This document shows positions 1 to 9,344 of a stretch of DNA of 64,000 nt, in pieces. A program made the position numbers and the translations under genes. Below the pieces are notes generated by a model that was not told the origin of the DNA, searched no databases, and was given only the letters and a program-made list of their open reading frames with translations. Within the stretch, counting starts at the first letter, position 1. The number at the start of each line of letters is the position of its first letter. The stretch comes from Metabacillus rhizolycopersici (GTDB lineage Bacteria > Bacillota > Bacilli > Bacillales > Bacillaceae). The stretch covers positions 14,733-78,732 of the forward strand of contig NZ_JAIQUM010000017.1 of the NCBI RefSeq assembly GCF_020075705.1. Direction: 5' to 3'.

Positions 1-1272
1 AGTTTACGGAACTTAATCACATTATCTGTTACAGACCCGGTTGGATATCGTGGAAGCTGTCACCGATTTGAAACAACGCAAACTGTTAGATTAGCAGCTG
101 GGGGATCGACGCCCGGTATGCTCAATCGATCGATCAAAAGTGGAATGTGGGACTTTGCCTTTAATATGCATGCAGTTGTAACAGAAACATGTCAGCTAGA
201 TATTCAAATAAAAGGATTTCATGAAAAGGCAACAAACCGTCGTTGGTTTCAATCACCTTTTGAAAAACTTGAGAAGAAAAAGCATTACCAACTTGGTCCA
301 ATTGAGTCCAATGCATCACACACTTATTTAAAAGGTGAAATTCACACGCACACAAACCATAGTGATGGTGGACAAACTGTTGAGGAATTAGTAGGTGGAG
401 CAAAGGCACAGAATATCGATTTTCTAGCAATTACAGATCACAATACGATGAGTGCTACTGAACAAATAGCTAGTTTAGCTAATACTCATCAGGTGAAACT
501 TATTCGCGGGATGGAATTGACAACCTTTTACGGACATTTCCTTACATTGGGTTATCAAGACGATCAAGCTGAGAATTGGGTTGAAATGGGACCTAGCACG
601 TTAGAAGAAACATTGGTGAAAATGAAAGATCAAGGTGTACTTGTTGGAATTGCGCATCCGTATAGTCCAGGGACACCATTTTGTACAGGCTGTCATTGGG
701 AATATGAATTGAAAAAACTTGATTTTGTGGATTTCATTGAAGTGTGGAATTCAGATGATCCACATTTAAGTCCTACTAATATAGAAGCTTTCCAACTATG
801 GACACGATTATTAAATGATGGTCATCAAATTTCAGCTACTTGCGGAAGAGATTGGCATGTACAGCACACAGATAAACAAGTTGCTTATTTATTTGCTTAT
901 TTGCCACAAAAACCAACAGAACAGGAAATATTACGTGCAATTCAAAATGGTCACACCTATATCAGCTGTGGTCCTGAGCTTGAATTTACAGCAAACAATC
1001 GATATATACCAGGAATGACGCTGCTTTTAGATGAGAAGGAATCTTCCATTCGCATTGGTGTTGCAATTAAGCAAATGGATGAAAAGCATAAAGTCGTCAT
1101 CGAGAGCAACAATGGGACAGTACTTGAATCCAAGGATCATGAACTAAGTCATTTGATTGAGGAATCCGAAGATTTAAAATGGCTGCGAGTTAGTATTTTT
1201 GATGATGCTCACGTCCGTGTAGCCTTTACGAATCCTATTTATATAGAAGATAGTAATCAAAGAGAGCTATAA
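1..1272 (+). CDS. PHP-domain metal-dependent phosphoesterase (CehA/McbA-like), 5' end outside window
   Basis: The reading frame is open from base 1 with no stop, so the gene starts upstream of the window; the first in-frame ATG (118) is internal. A poorly conserved N-terminal part is followed by a PHP domain: EIHTHTNHSDGG, then ITDHN, GMELTT, AHPYSPG, EVWN and GRDWHV, which supply the His/Asp/Glu metal ligands of PHP phosphoesterases. No signal peptide can be judged because the N-terminus is missing. It ends 63 bp before an ABC permease gene and probably belongs to the same operon, which also holds a second PHP protein and a calcineurin-like phosphoesterase. This suggests work on a phosphorylated organic substrate; the substrate itself cannot be read from the sequence. 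Confidence 0.8.
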   Translation, partial: SLRNLITLSVTDPVGYRGSCHRFETTQTVRLAAGGSTPGMLNRSIKSGMWDFAFNMHAVVTETCQLDIQIKGFHEKATNRRWFQSPFEKLEKKKHYQLGPIESNASHTYLKGEIHTHTNHSDGGQTVEELVGGAKAQNIDFLAITDHNTMSATEQIASLANTHQVKLIRGMELTTFYGHFLTLGYQDDQAENWVEMGPSTLEETLVKMKDQGVLVGIAHPYSPGTPFCTGCHWEYELKKLDFVDFIEVWNSDDPHLSPTNIEAFQLWTRLLNDGHQISATCGRDWHVQHTDKQVAYLFAYLPQKPTEQEILRAIQNGHTYISCGPELEFTANNRYIPGMTLLLDEKESSIRIGVAIKQMDEKHKVVIESNNGTVLESKDHELSHLIEESEDLKWLRVSIFDDAHVRVAFTNPIYIEDSNQREL

Positions 1273-1335
1273 AAACTTCCTTCATATATAAGGTTGAATG
1301 TTTGCTTGCGTTAATTAAATGAAAGGTGAGTGTTC

Positions 1336-2304
1336 ATGGAGATAAAATTAGAAAAACCGGAAGAAATGCCTATAACTATACAAAAAAAAGGAAAACTTTC
1401 GGTACTTGGAAAAAACATTTGGCAGCATCGCCAGCTCTATCTAATGTTACTACCATGTATCATATTCTTTATCCTATTTTCTTATTTACCAATGGCGGGT
1501 TTAGTCCTTGCTTTCAAAGAGTTTCGATTTGACACAGGTTTATTTGGTGGAGCATGGGTTGGCTTAGAATACTTTGAACGATTTTTTAATGATCCTCAAA
1601 GCTGGGTATTCATAAAAAATACGTTGATTATCAGTTCTATGAAGCTATTTCTAGCATTACCTTTTCCAATCATACTTGCGCTTATGTTTAATGAAATAAC
1701 GAATAACAAAATTCGTGGTATTTTTCAAAGTATTACCTATTTACCCCACTTTTTATCATGGGTTGTCGTCATTGGTATATTACAGCGTATTTTAGCACCT
1801 GATACAGGTTTACTGAATGAAGTCATATCGATGTTTGGTGGAGATGGTAGTACATTTTGGTTAATGGAAGAGTCGTCATTTTATCATGTGATGTTTTGGA
1901 GCTACATTTGGAAGGATATTGGCTGGAACTCAATCATTTACTTTGCCGCGATCGCAGGAATCAATCCATCATTGTATGAGGCTGCAGCGATTGATGGGGC
2001 GAGTAAATTGAGACAAATCTGGCATGTTACGTTACCAGGAATTAGACCGACCATTATTATCTTATTTATTCTTTCACTAGGAAATATATTATCTGCAGGT
2101 TTTGACCAGATTTATTTACTCAAAACACCAGGAAATGTGGAAGTTTCTGAAATTATTGATACGTATGTCATTAGTGTTGGGCTTCAAAATGGTCAGTTTG
2201 GATATGCAACAGCTGTCGGAATGATGCAAGGTGTTATTGGGCTTGTCTTAGTTCTAGTTGTTAATCATTTTTCGAGGAAAAAATTCAACACCTCAATGTG
2301 GTAA
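1336..2304 (+). CDS. ABC transporter permease, LplB/YteP type
   Basis: Inner-membrane permease of a carbohydrate-type ABC importer (binding-protein-dependent transport family). About six hydrophobic segments are visible, and the EAA loop that contacts the ATPase is present near residues 215-235 (YEAAAIDGASKLRQIWHVTLP). ATG 1336 is preferred over GTG 1330 because GAAAGGTGAG ends right before it at proper spacing. The long soluble N-terminus and the overall form fit the LplB subgroup. It is followed by a lipoprotein binding protein and a second permease. No ATPase is encoded nearby; in Bacillus such importers commonly share the MsmX ATPase, so that is the likely partner (inference). Confidence 0.88.
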   Translation: MEIKLEKPEEMPITIQKKGKLSVLGKNIWQHRQLYLMLLPCIIFFILFSYLPMAGLVLAFKEFRFDTGLFGGAWVGLEYFERFFNDPQSWVFIKNTLIISSMKLFLALPFPIILALMFNEITNNKIRGIFQSITYLPHFLSWVVVIGILQRILAPDTGLLNEVISMFGGDGSTFWLMEESSFYHVMFWSYIWKDIGWNSIIYFAAIAGINPSLYEAAAIDGASKLRQIWHVTLPGIRPTIIILFILSLGNILSAGFDQIYLLKTPGNVEVSEIIDTYVISVGLQNGQFGYATAVGMMQGVIGLVLVLVVNHFSRKKFNTSMW

Positions 2305-2374
2305 GAAACGGTTGCAAGGTCTTAATCAGACTTGACAATACACAAGAAAATTCAAAATGGAAAGCAGGATAATT

Positions 2375-4066
2375 GTGAAAAAACTTCGATTGATTATGTC
2401 ATTATTTGTAGTTGCAGTCTTATTTATCACAGGTTGTGCACCAAAAGAAGAAGTTAACATGAGTAAAGAAATTCCTGAAGGAAAACCAGATACATGGATC
2501 GCGGATCGTACAATAAAAGGATTAGTCTTCATGAGTGATGGCGACGTTTCTGCGGAAATGAACCCAGAAATTGCGAAAGAATTAAAAGAGAAAACAGGTA
2601 TTACGTTAGAATTACAAGGGATTTCACAAGAGGACTCTACTCAAGCGTTAACATCAGGATTAGCAGCTGGAGATTTACCTGACTTTATTGCCTATTACTT
2701 AAATCATAGTGGACGTCCAGAAATGCAAATTTTATTAAAAGCTGCAAGAGAAGGGATGTTTACAGATTTAACACCAATGTTAAAGGAAACAAAAATCTAT
2801 TCTAAGTATTTCGAAGAAGGTTATTTACCGACAGATACAAAAGATAATGTTATGTTCCGAGATGAGTTTGGTGGTTCATCGTACTTTGTTCATATGACTG
2901 TCCCTAGAAAACCAGGTACTGTTACAACAAAATATGTCGGTGGTCCTTACATTTTAAAAGATATCGTTGATCAACTTAAGATAGATCCAGTATCAATTGA
3001 TACGACAGAAGAATTGTATGATTTAGCTATAAAAATAAAAGAAGGTAATTTTAAAGATAAGAATGGTAAAGCTATTACACCTATTGGTCCAACTGCATGG
3101 GGTGGCGCGGATAAAGATCAAATCTTTAATGATTTAGTATGGACTGGTGATAGTGGTGAAAAGTTTTTAAAGGATGATAACGGCAAATTATTACACGAAA
3201 GTCAAACAGATTATGGTATGAAGCGAATTGAGTTAGTTCAAAAATTATTGAATGAAAAATTAATGCACCCTGAGTACTTCACAATGGAAGAAAACCGTGC
3301 AAAAGAAGGCATTGTCAATAAATCATTTGGTATCGTTTCAGACATGCATAATTACATCGTTCAAAATAATGATTTAAAATACATTCCACTTGGCCCAATG
3401 AACACAGTTGAAGGCGAATATCAAATGCAATTAACTTACAAATCAGGTTATGCTGGATGGTCAATTCCAAGCACGACAGAAAATCCAGAAGATATTGTGA
3501 AGTTAGCTGACTTCTTAACGAGTAGAGAAGGTAAATTACTAAGTCAATACGGAATCGAAGGTAGAGATTACACATTAGATGAAAAAGGTAACCCAATTGT
3601 TAAACAGGAAGTGTTGGACTTAAAAGAAAGTAACCCAGACGAAGCGAAAAAACTTGGTTTTAGAGGTGTAGGTTCATACTGGGCAGAACATCTAGGTTAT
3701 ACAGATTTAGATCGTTTAGAAGATTTTGGTGAAGCAGAATATGGTGATTCGGCTTCTAAAGCTTCGAATACAGCAGCTACAGAAATTATTAAGATGTGGA
3801 AGTTCGACGAGAAATATAAAAATGCTAACGTAATAGATGGTTCAACACCACAAGCATTTATCTTTGAATATGAGAATGGGGCAAATTTAGAGATTGCCTT
3901 AACTAAATATAATGAGAGTTTGTTAAGAGCTTATTATAGTAAGGATCTGAACGAAGCGAAACAGATCATGGATGAAGCAGCAGAGCAAATTAAGCAAGCT
4001 GGTCTAGATGGATATCTTGAAATGATTGAGAATAAAGAAAAAGAAGGTTTGAACATAAGATTTTAA
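2375..4066 (+). CDS. Extracellular solute-binding lipoprotein (LplA type)
   Basis: Substrate-capturing component of the importer. From GTG 2375 the protein begins MKKLRLIMSLFVVAVLFITGC, a lipoprotein signal peptide with lipobox FITGC, so it should be lipid-anchored on the outer face of the membrane. The frame extends upstream to ATG 2357, but GCAGGA at 2364-2369 is correctly spaced only for the GTG. At about 563 residues it has the large size of LplA-like binding proteins, which are often linked to oligosaccharide uptake. Flanked by permease genes on both sides. The ligand is unknown; the phosphoesterases in the operon make a phosphate-bearing ligand plausible. Confidence 0.88.
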   Translation: MKKLRLIMSLFVVAVLFITGCAPKEEVNMSKEIPEGKPDTWIADRTIKGLVFMSDGDVSAEMNPEIAKELKEKTGITLELQGISQEDSTQALTSGLAAGDLPDFIAYYLNHSGRPEMQILLKAAREGMFTDLTPMLKETKIYSKYFEEGYLPTDTKDNVMFRDEFGGSSYFVHMTVPRKPGTVTTKYVGGPYILKDIVDQLKIDPVSIDTTEELYDLAIKIKEGNFKDKNGKAITPIGPTAWGGADKDQIFNDLVWTGDSGEKFLKDDNGKLLHESQTDYGMKRIELVQKLLNEKLMHPEYFTMEENRAKEGIVNKSFGIVSDMHNYIVQNNDLKYIPLGPMNTVEGEYQMQLTYKSGYAGWSIPSTTENPEDIVKLADFLTSREGKLLSQYGIEGRDYTLDEKGNPIVKQEVLDLKESNPDEAKKLGFRGVGSYWAEHLGYTDLDRLEDFGEAEYGDSASKASNTAATEIIKMWKFDEKYKNANVIDGSTPQAFIFEYENGANLEIALTKYNESLLRAYYSKDLNEAKQIMDEAAEQIKQAGLDGYLEMIENKEKEGLNIRF

Positions 4067-4094
4067 GACAACTTGATTAACTATTTAAAAATGA

Positions 4095-4126
4095 GGGAGG
4101 CTTCCTTAACTAGGAGGAAGCTTTCC
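4095..4126 (+). terminator. Hairpin between binding protein and second permease
   Basis: Inverted repeat GGGAGGCTTCCT ... AGGAAGCTTTCC with an 8-base loop and no strong T-run. It sits just after the binding-protein gene, where such stem-loops commonly stabilise the upstream message or reduce read-through, so that the binding protein is made in excess over the permease. Confidence 0.5.
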
Positions 4127-4199
4127 AATTAATAAAATAGGAACGTATAAGTCTTTTGTTTTTGCACTTGCGTAATTCTAAACAGAAAGGGGCTTTATT

Positions 4200-5108
4200 T
4201 TGAAATCCACTAAGATTCAATCAACTAGTAGCCAGCGTTTTTTCAAATGGATTAACTACCTTATTATTATTGGACTCTGTTTAACGATAGTTCTACCATT
4301 TCTTAATATATTAGCGTTAGCGTTTAATAGTGGAGCCGACGCACAACGAGGCGGGGTTTATTTTTGGCCGAGAGAATGGAGTTTTGAAAATTTTACAGAG
4401 GTTTTTAAACAGTCTGATATTATCACAGGTTTTTATATTTCAGCGTTCCGCACAGTCCTTGGAACCATTTTAAGTGTCTTCCTGACAGCGATGGCTGCTT
4501 ATGCCTTGAAGAGTAGAACATTACCAGGAAGAAAATCAATTACATTCTTCGTGTTTTTTACAATGTTGTTTAGTGGTGGAATCGTCCCTTATTACATGGT
4601 GTTAAAAGAACTTCATTTAACAAATACAATTTGGGTATACATCATCCCACTGCTTTATAATGTTTGGAATATTATGATCATGCGCACATTTTTTATGCAA
4701 ATTCCTGAAAGTATTGAAGAAGCAGCAAGAATTGATGGCTGTGGGGATTTTAAAATTTTTATGAAAATTATTTTACCAATGAGTAAACCGGTTATTGCGA
4801 CCATTGCTTTATTTAACGGAGTAGGACATTGGAATGATTGGTTCTCTGGTACATTCTATGTAAGAGATCAAGAATTGAAACCACTGGCAACCTTGCTACA
4901 AGAAATGTTAACGAGACAGCAAGCGATGGCGGATGCGCTTTTAAAATCATCTTCTGTCCATTATGAAATGTTAGATAAAATTCAAGTGACTGGTGATTCA
5001 TTAAAAATGGCAACAATCATTCTTGTCATTCTACCTATCGTTTTAATCTATCCTTTTATTCAAAAGTATTTTGTTAAAGGTGTAAATATCGGTTCAGTAA
5101 AAGAGTAA
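4200..5108 (+). CDS. ABC transporter permease, LplC/YtcP type
   Basis: Second permease of the importer (MalG-like side). Six hydrophobic segments are visible and the EAA loop is clear (IEEAARIDGCGDFKIFMKIILP, near residues 175-196). Starts at TTG 4200 behind AGAAAGGGGC (4184-4193). The C-terminus ends PFIQKYFVKGVNIGSVKE, the typical ending of this family (FVKGVxxGSVKG). Separated from the binding-protein gene by 133 bp that hold a hairpin, and followed after 15 bp by a phosphoesterase gene. With the 1336-2304 permease it should form a heterodimeric channel energised by an ATPase encoded elsewhere. Confidence 0.88.
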   Translation: MKSTKIQSTSSQRFFKWINYLIIIGLCLTIVLPFLNILALAFNSGADAQRGGVYFWPREWSFENFTEVFKQSDIITGFYISAFRTVLGTILSVFLTAMAAYALKSRTLPGRKSITFFVFFTMLFSGGIVPYYMVLKELHLTNTIWVYIIPLLYNVWNIMIMRTFFMQIPESIEEAARIDGCGDFKIFMKIILPMSKPVIATIALFNGVGHWNDWFSGTFYVRDQELKPLATLLQEMLTRQQAMADALLKSSSVHYEMLDKIQVTGDSLKMATIILVILPIVLIYPFIQKYFVKGVNIGSVKE

Positions 5109-5123
5109 AGAGGAGCTAACATC

Positions 5124-6059
5124 ATGAAAAAATTGAAATTTAATGAAAACGGACAGTTTAAAATTGTTCAATTTACTGATTTGCATGTTGGTGCATATCC
5201 ATTTGTGGAAGAAGATCTTCAAACCCTGAAATTAATGGAAAAGACGATTTTAGAGGAAAAACCGGACTTGGTTGTTGTAACGGGAGATTTGATTTGGAGT
5301 GAAGGTGTCAAGGATCCATTAAAATCATATGAAGTTGTGTTGGATGTATTAAATAAAACAGGTATACCTTTTGCGATTGTTCATGGTAATCATGATACAG
5401 AAGAAAACATCACGCGCAGCGACTTGCTTAAAATGGAAGAAACGATTGAACAGGCATTGTCGAAAGATGGTGAAGACATAAAGGGAAGAAATAATTATTC
5501 AATCCCAATTTACACATCATCTGAAGAGACGGTTGGATCTGTCCTTTACATGCTTGATTCTGGTGCCCATGATTTATATGAAATTGGGACGTATGAGTGG
5601 ATCTTACCTGAACAAGTTAGCTGGTTTTTAAGAGAAGCGAAAACTTATCATGAAGATTCATCCAATAAAATTCCAAGTCTTTCATTCTTTCATATTCCTC
5701 TACCAGAATATAAAAATATAAATCTCTCAAATGAGACCGTTGGGGTAAAAAATGAAGAGATTTGTTCCCCAGAGCTAAATAGTGGTTTTTACACAGCTTT
5801 ATTTGAACAAGGAGATGTGATGGCTACATTTGTTGGTCATGACCATGATAATGATTTCTGTGGGAATTATCACGGCATTAGCTTAGGGTACGGACGTGTC
5901 TCTGGCTTCAACTGCTATGGTGAATTAACAAGAGGAGCACGCATCATTACGCTATCTGAACAGAAATATTCATTTCAAACATACCTAAAATTAAGTAATG
6001 GAGAAGAGACCAACCATTACACACACCATGAATCAACACGAAAGGAAGTCATTTCATGA
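5124..6059 (+). CDS. Calcineurin-like metallophosphoesterase
   Basis: Di-metal phosphoesterase, 311 residues. The canonical blocks are in order: FTDLHVGA (DxH), VVTGDLIW (GD), VHGNHD (GNH[DE]), FFHIPLPEY (H) and VGHDHDND (GHxH). No signal peptide is visible, so it is probably cytoplasmic. The RBS AGAGGAGC precedes ATG 5124. It overlaps the next gene by 4 bp (ATGA), which implies translational coupling. Family members cleave phosphomonoesters or phosphodiesters. In this operon it probably processes the imported compound together with the PHP proteins. Confidence 0.88.
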   Translation: MKKLKFNENGQFKIVQFTDLHVGAYPFVEEDLQTLKLMEKTILEEKPDLVVVTGDLIWSEGVKDPLKSYEVVLDVLNKTGIPFAIVHGNHDTEENITRSDLLKMEETIEQALSKDGEDIKGRNNYSIPIYTSSEETVGSVLYMLDSGAHDLYEIGTYEWILPEQVSWFLREAKTYHEDSSNKIPSLSFFHIPLPEYKNINLSNETVGVKNEEICSPELNSGFYTALFEQGDVMATFVGHDHDNDFCGNYHGISLGYGRVSGFNCYGELTRGARIITLSEQKYSFQTYLKLSNGEETNHYTHHESTRKEVIS

Positions 6060-7084
6060 AAGTAGATTACCATTTTCACCTTGAGGAAGGTCCATATTCT
6101 TTATCTTGGATACAAAGAACGATTGAATCCCTTCGTGAGGGTTATCAAACGAAGGGATCGGAATCTAGCTATCAAGAATCACTTCGCTTAGCGGAATTAT
6201 TGAAAAACCGCATGGATGTTGGCGAGTATTCACGTGAATGGTTTAGCTTGTATTTAAATAAAGCGAAAGAGATTGGTCTAAAAGAGGTCGGGATCGTCGA
6301 TCATCTGTATCGATTTATCGAATACAAGTCTTATTATGAAAAATATATCGACATTCACTCTGATGAATTGGGAAAGTTACAGAAATACTGGCTGGATCAA
6401 ATCTGTATTCGTTCAATTGGTGAGTTTGTTTCATTTATAGAAACTGAAAAAAAAGTATGGGAGAAAGAAGGGATTCAGTTAAAGCTTGGAATGGAAGCAG
6501 ACTATTTCCCAGGTGGAGAAGATGAACTGAAAGAGATATTATCCGAATATCCATACGATTATATTATCGGTTCTGTTCATTTTCAAAATGGCTGGGGTTT
6601 TGATAATCCACAAACACAATGGAAATTTGAGGAGACTCCATCACTAAACCTCTATCATATTCATTTTGACATTCTTGAATCAGCGATTAAATCAGACCTC
6701 TTCGATATCATTGCTCATTTAGATAATTTAAAAGTGTTCGGTTTTCGTCCAGATGAAAACGAACTAAAACACTATTATGTGAAAATTGCAAAACTACTGA
6801 AACAACACGATATCGCAACAGAAGTGAATGCTGGCTTATTTTACAGATACCCAATTAAAGAAATGTGTCCGAGTCCTACTTTTTTGAGTGTTTTAGCCGA
6901 AAATGATGTGGCAGTCACAACCTCTTCAGATGCCCATTATCCTGAAGATTTGGGGAAATATAATTCGTTACAACTTGAAATGCTACGATCGAACGGTTTT
7001 TCGCAAATTGCAACATTCAGTAAGCGAAAACGATACATGAGAGATCTTAATGAACGTATTGGGACAATGAGCGAGAACAAGTAA
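6056..7084 (+). CDS. PHP-domain phosphatase, histidinol-phosphatase-like
   Basis: 342-residue PHP protein. Ligand motifs: DYHFHLEEG at the N-terminus, then IVDH, GMEADYFPG, IIGSVHF, AHLDNL, EVNAG and SSDAHYPED, the layout of the HisJ/HisK-like group. It lacks his-operon neighbours, so histidine synthesis is unlikely to be its job. The start overlaps the upstream phosphoesterase (ATGA at 6056), and the last base of its stop codon is the first base of the MATE gene start. Likely hydrolyses a phosphate ester derived from the imported substrate (inference). Confidence 0.8.
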   Translation: MKVDYHFHLEEGPYSLSWIQRTIESLREGYQTKGSESSYQESLRLAELLKNRMDVGEYSREWFSLYLNKAKEIGLKEVGIVDHLYRFIEYKSYYEKYIDIHSDELGKLQKYWLDQICIRSIGEFVSFIETEKKVWEKEGIQLKLGMEADYFPGGEDELKEILSEYPYDYIIGSVHFQNGWGFDNPQTQWKFEETPSLNLYHIHFDILESAIKSDLFDIIAHLDNLKVFGFRPDENELKHYYVKIAKLLKQHDIATEVNAGLFYRYPIKEMCPSPTFLSVLAENDVAVTTSSDAHYPEDLGKYNSLQLEMLRSNGFSQIATFSKRKRYMRDLNERIGTMSENK

Positions 7085-8424
7085 TGAAAGAGCGAGCTCC
7101 CAAAACAGTCACCTTTTGGTTTTTATTCTGGCCATTATTAATTGAACAATTTTTCCAGCTATTATTGGGAAATGTGGATATCTTTATGCTCAGTCATTAT
7201 TCGGATGAATCCGTTAGTGCGGTTGGTTTGGCAAATCAACTATTAGTCGTTGCATCATTAATTTTCGGGTTTGTAAGTATCGGTACAAGCGTGATATTGG
7301 TGCAACTTCAGGCAGGCCAGAAGCTCAAACAAGCATCACTTGTGACAAATCATGCGTTTGTCTTAAATAGTATTAGCGGCATTTTAATTAGCATTGTGTT
7401 TGTTTTATTTGGTGAAAATTTATTAAGGATGATGCAAGCACCAGTCTCCATTATGGAAGAGGGTAAGATCTACTTAGCAATTGTCGGTGGCAGTATTGTT
7501 TTACAAGCACTAATGGCCACATTGGGAGCTGTTTTTAGAAGCTTTAACTTTGTCAAAGAGGTCATGTATATTTCCGTTTTTATCAATATTCTCAATATTA
7601 TTGGGAATTATCTTGTTCTCATGACATCATTGCCACTTCCTGTCGAAGGAGTCGAAGGCGTAGCCTACGTAACAGTAATTAGTCGTGTTGTTGGTACAGG
7701 AGTATTTATTTGGTTATTTTTGCGAAGATTTAAGGGGAAATTGCCGTGGGTGAACCCATTTCTAATAAAGAAAGAAACAACATTGTCTATTTTGAAATTA
7801 GGAATCCCTTCTGCTGGTGAGCATGTTTCCTATAATCTGTCCCAAACCGTGATTACAGGAATGATTGCGTTAATGGGAACGGTCGTTTTGACAACAAAAA
7901 TATATACACAAACAATATCAGGGTTTGTATTTATCATCTCGTTTGCAATTGCTCAAACGACCCAATTATTGGTAGGTCGCCTGATCGGTGAGGATAAGAA
8001 AGAAGTAGGGTTAAATTTAAGTATCAAAATTATGATACGAACACTTATTATTTCCTTTTCATTAAGTTTCATCATCTATGGTGCAGCATCATTTATTGTC
8101 CCGATCTTTACAGATAATCTTGATATTCTTTCTTTGACAACAACATTATTGTTTTTCTCCATCTTTCTTGAGCCTGCTAGGGCTACAAATGTCGTACTAA
8201 TTGGATCATTAAATGCTGCCGGAGATGTTCGATTCCCTGTAATCATTGGAATCCTTTCGATGTGGGTTATATGTGTCCCTCTTAGTTATGTGGTTGGGGT
8301 CTATTATGGGTTCGGTCTAGTAGGGATATGGTTGGTCTTTATTCTTGATGAATGGCTTCGCGCATTCTTACTATTGTGGCGTTGGAAGAGTCGTTCATGG
8401 ATGAAAATTGTCCTGCGGGTTTGA
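7084..8424 (+). CDS. MATE family efflux transporter
   Basis: 446-residue multidrug/toxin-extrusion family exporter with about 12 hydrophobic segments in two similar halves. The N-terminal WPLLIEQFFQLLLGNVDIFMLSH stretch is the typical MATE opening. Driven by a Na+ or H+ gradient in characterised members. Its start overlaps the stop of the PHP gene by one base, making it the last gene of the importer/phosphoesterase operon. A dedicated exporter behind a salvage operon suggests removal of a by-product or protection from a toxic analogue; the substrate is unknown. Confidence 0.85.
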   Translation: MKERAPKTVTFWFLFWPLLIEQFFQLLLGNVDIFMLSHYSDESVSAVGLANQLLVVASLIFGFVSIGTSVILVQLQAGQKLKQASLVTNHAFVLNSISGILISIVFVLFGENLLRMMQAPVSIMEEGKIYLAIVGGSIVLQALMATLGAVFRSFNFVKEVMYISVFINILNIIGNYLVLMTSLPLPVEGVEGVAYVTVISRVVGTGVFIWLFLRRFKGKLPWVNPFLIKKETTLSILKLGIPSAGEHVSYNLSQTVITGMIALMGTVVLTTKIYTQTISGFVFIISFAIAQTTQLLVGRLIGEDKKEVGLNLSIKIMIRTLIISFSLSFIIYGAASFIVPIFTDNLDILSLTTTLLFFSIFLEPARATNVVLIGSLNAAGDVRFPVIIGILSMWVICVPLSYVVGVYYGFGLVGIWLVFILDEWLRAFLLLWRWKSRSWMKIVLRV

Positions 8425-8448
8425 CTTTATGTTGTTTACAGTTTGAAT

Positions 8449-8509
8449 TTGAATAGGAGTTCGTTGTGGACAGTTAGTACGATTTGTGTCCAAAGCGACT
8501 CCTATTCAT
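8449..8509. repeat. Long inverted repeat after the MATE gene
   Basis: Left arm 8449-8472 and right arm 8487-8509 are nearly perfect reverse complements (core GAATAGGAGT ... ACTCCTATTC and TGGACA ... TGTCCA), with a loop of about 14 bases. There is no T-run, so it is either an imperfect terminator between convergent genes or a small dispersed palindrome. Confidence 0.6.
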
Positions 8510-8552
8510 ACATTAATGAAGTTTCACTCTATCGTCTGTTTGACAAGAAGAA

Positions 8553-8870
8553 CTAGTTGGTTCCTGTCTCACTGACTTTCTCAATCTTATCGACGAACAT
8601 TTGAAAAACCTTTCTTTTTTCCTCTAATTCTTTTATATATTCTTTAAGTTCTTCATACTTTTCTACAAATGGAATTTGGTAAGTTGTTTTGATCGAATTG
8701 ATAAGTTCGTCATTTATTGTTGATTGAATGACTTGCTTCGTAATACCAGATTTATATGAATAGAGTTGAAGATCACATTTGACCCTCTCATATTCTTGAT
8801 CAATTTCATCTTTTTGTTTTACCATTTCTTCCTTCCATTCAAGTAGAGCATCTTTCACATACGGCTCCAT
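8553..8870 (-). CDS. Small charged coiled-coil protein of unknown function
   Basis: 105 residues, rich in Glu/Lys, with two stretches likely to form coiled coils (residues 12-32 and 70-100, e.g. EKYEELKEYIKELEEKRK). One cysteine, no signal peptide or membrane segment. The ribosome binding site GAGGAGG lies just before its ATG (8870), which supports real translation. It is transcribed convergently with the MATE operon and divergently from phoX. I do not recognise a family; a cytoplasmic structural or regulatory role is possible but not shown. Confidence 0.65.
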   Translation of the reverse strand: MEPYVKDALLEWKEEMVKQKDEIDQEYERVKCDLQLYSYKSGITKQVIQSTINDELINSIKTTYQIPFVEKYEELKEYIKELEEKRKVFQMFVDKIEKVSETGTN

Positions 8871-9344
8871 AATTTCCCCTCCTCAGCTGATTACCAATCT
8901 GTGTATTTCTAAAACAATAGGCAATGGTTTGTATATCTAAATACACTATTGATATTTTTTAACTAATTTATGGGGGTAATAGATTGTATAAACGATTCCA
9001 TATCCATTCTATATAATAATAGATTTTTTATGTAAAGTAATTAAAGTTTTGTAAATGTATTGTAAATGAAGATACACTACATGATTGATAGACTAATCCC
9101 TTAATCCTAGTAAAATGTGTTTATTTTCGGAAGGATTTTACAATTTTCAACCTGATTTCGACATTATTTTTAGGAAATGAGAAAATAGTAGGGTTAAATT
9201 ATGCTGGTTTTAAGAATATATTCCTGAAATTACTTAATTTACAAAGACGATATATCTCTTTAATACTGACTTAATAGTATATAGATAGAATTTACTTAGA
9301 AAAACGAATTACATAATTATGATTTTAAAGGAGAGAGTGAATTG
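8871..9344. other. 474-bp intergenic region upstream of phoX
   Basis: A-T rich divergent region with no plausible gene on either strand. It should contain the promoter of the small coiled-coil gene (leftward) and of phoX (rightward). The only ordered motif I see is the Pho-box-like repeat at 9050-9066. Confidence 0.6.
9050..9066 (-). promoter_or_regulatory. Possible PhoP (Pho box) repeat
   Basis: Read on the minus strand this is TTTACA, five bases, TTTACA, which matches the direct-repeat pattern TT(A/C/T)A(C/T)A with 5-base spacing of Bacillus PhoP sites. It lies about 280 bp upstream of a PhoX phosphatase gene, a logical phosphate-starvation target. Only two hexamers are clear (PhoP promoters usually have more), and A-T rich DNA can mimic the motif. 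Confidence 0.35.
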
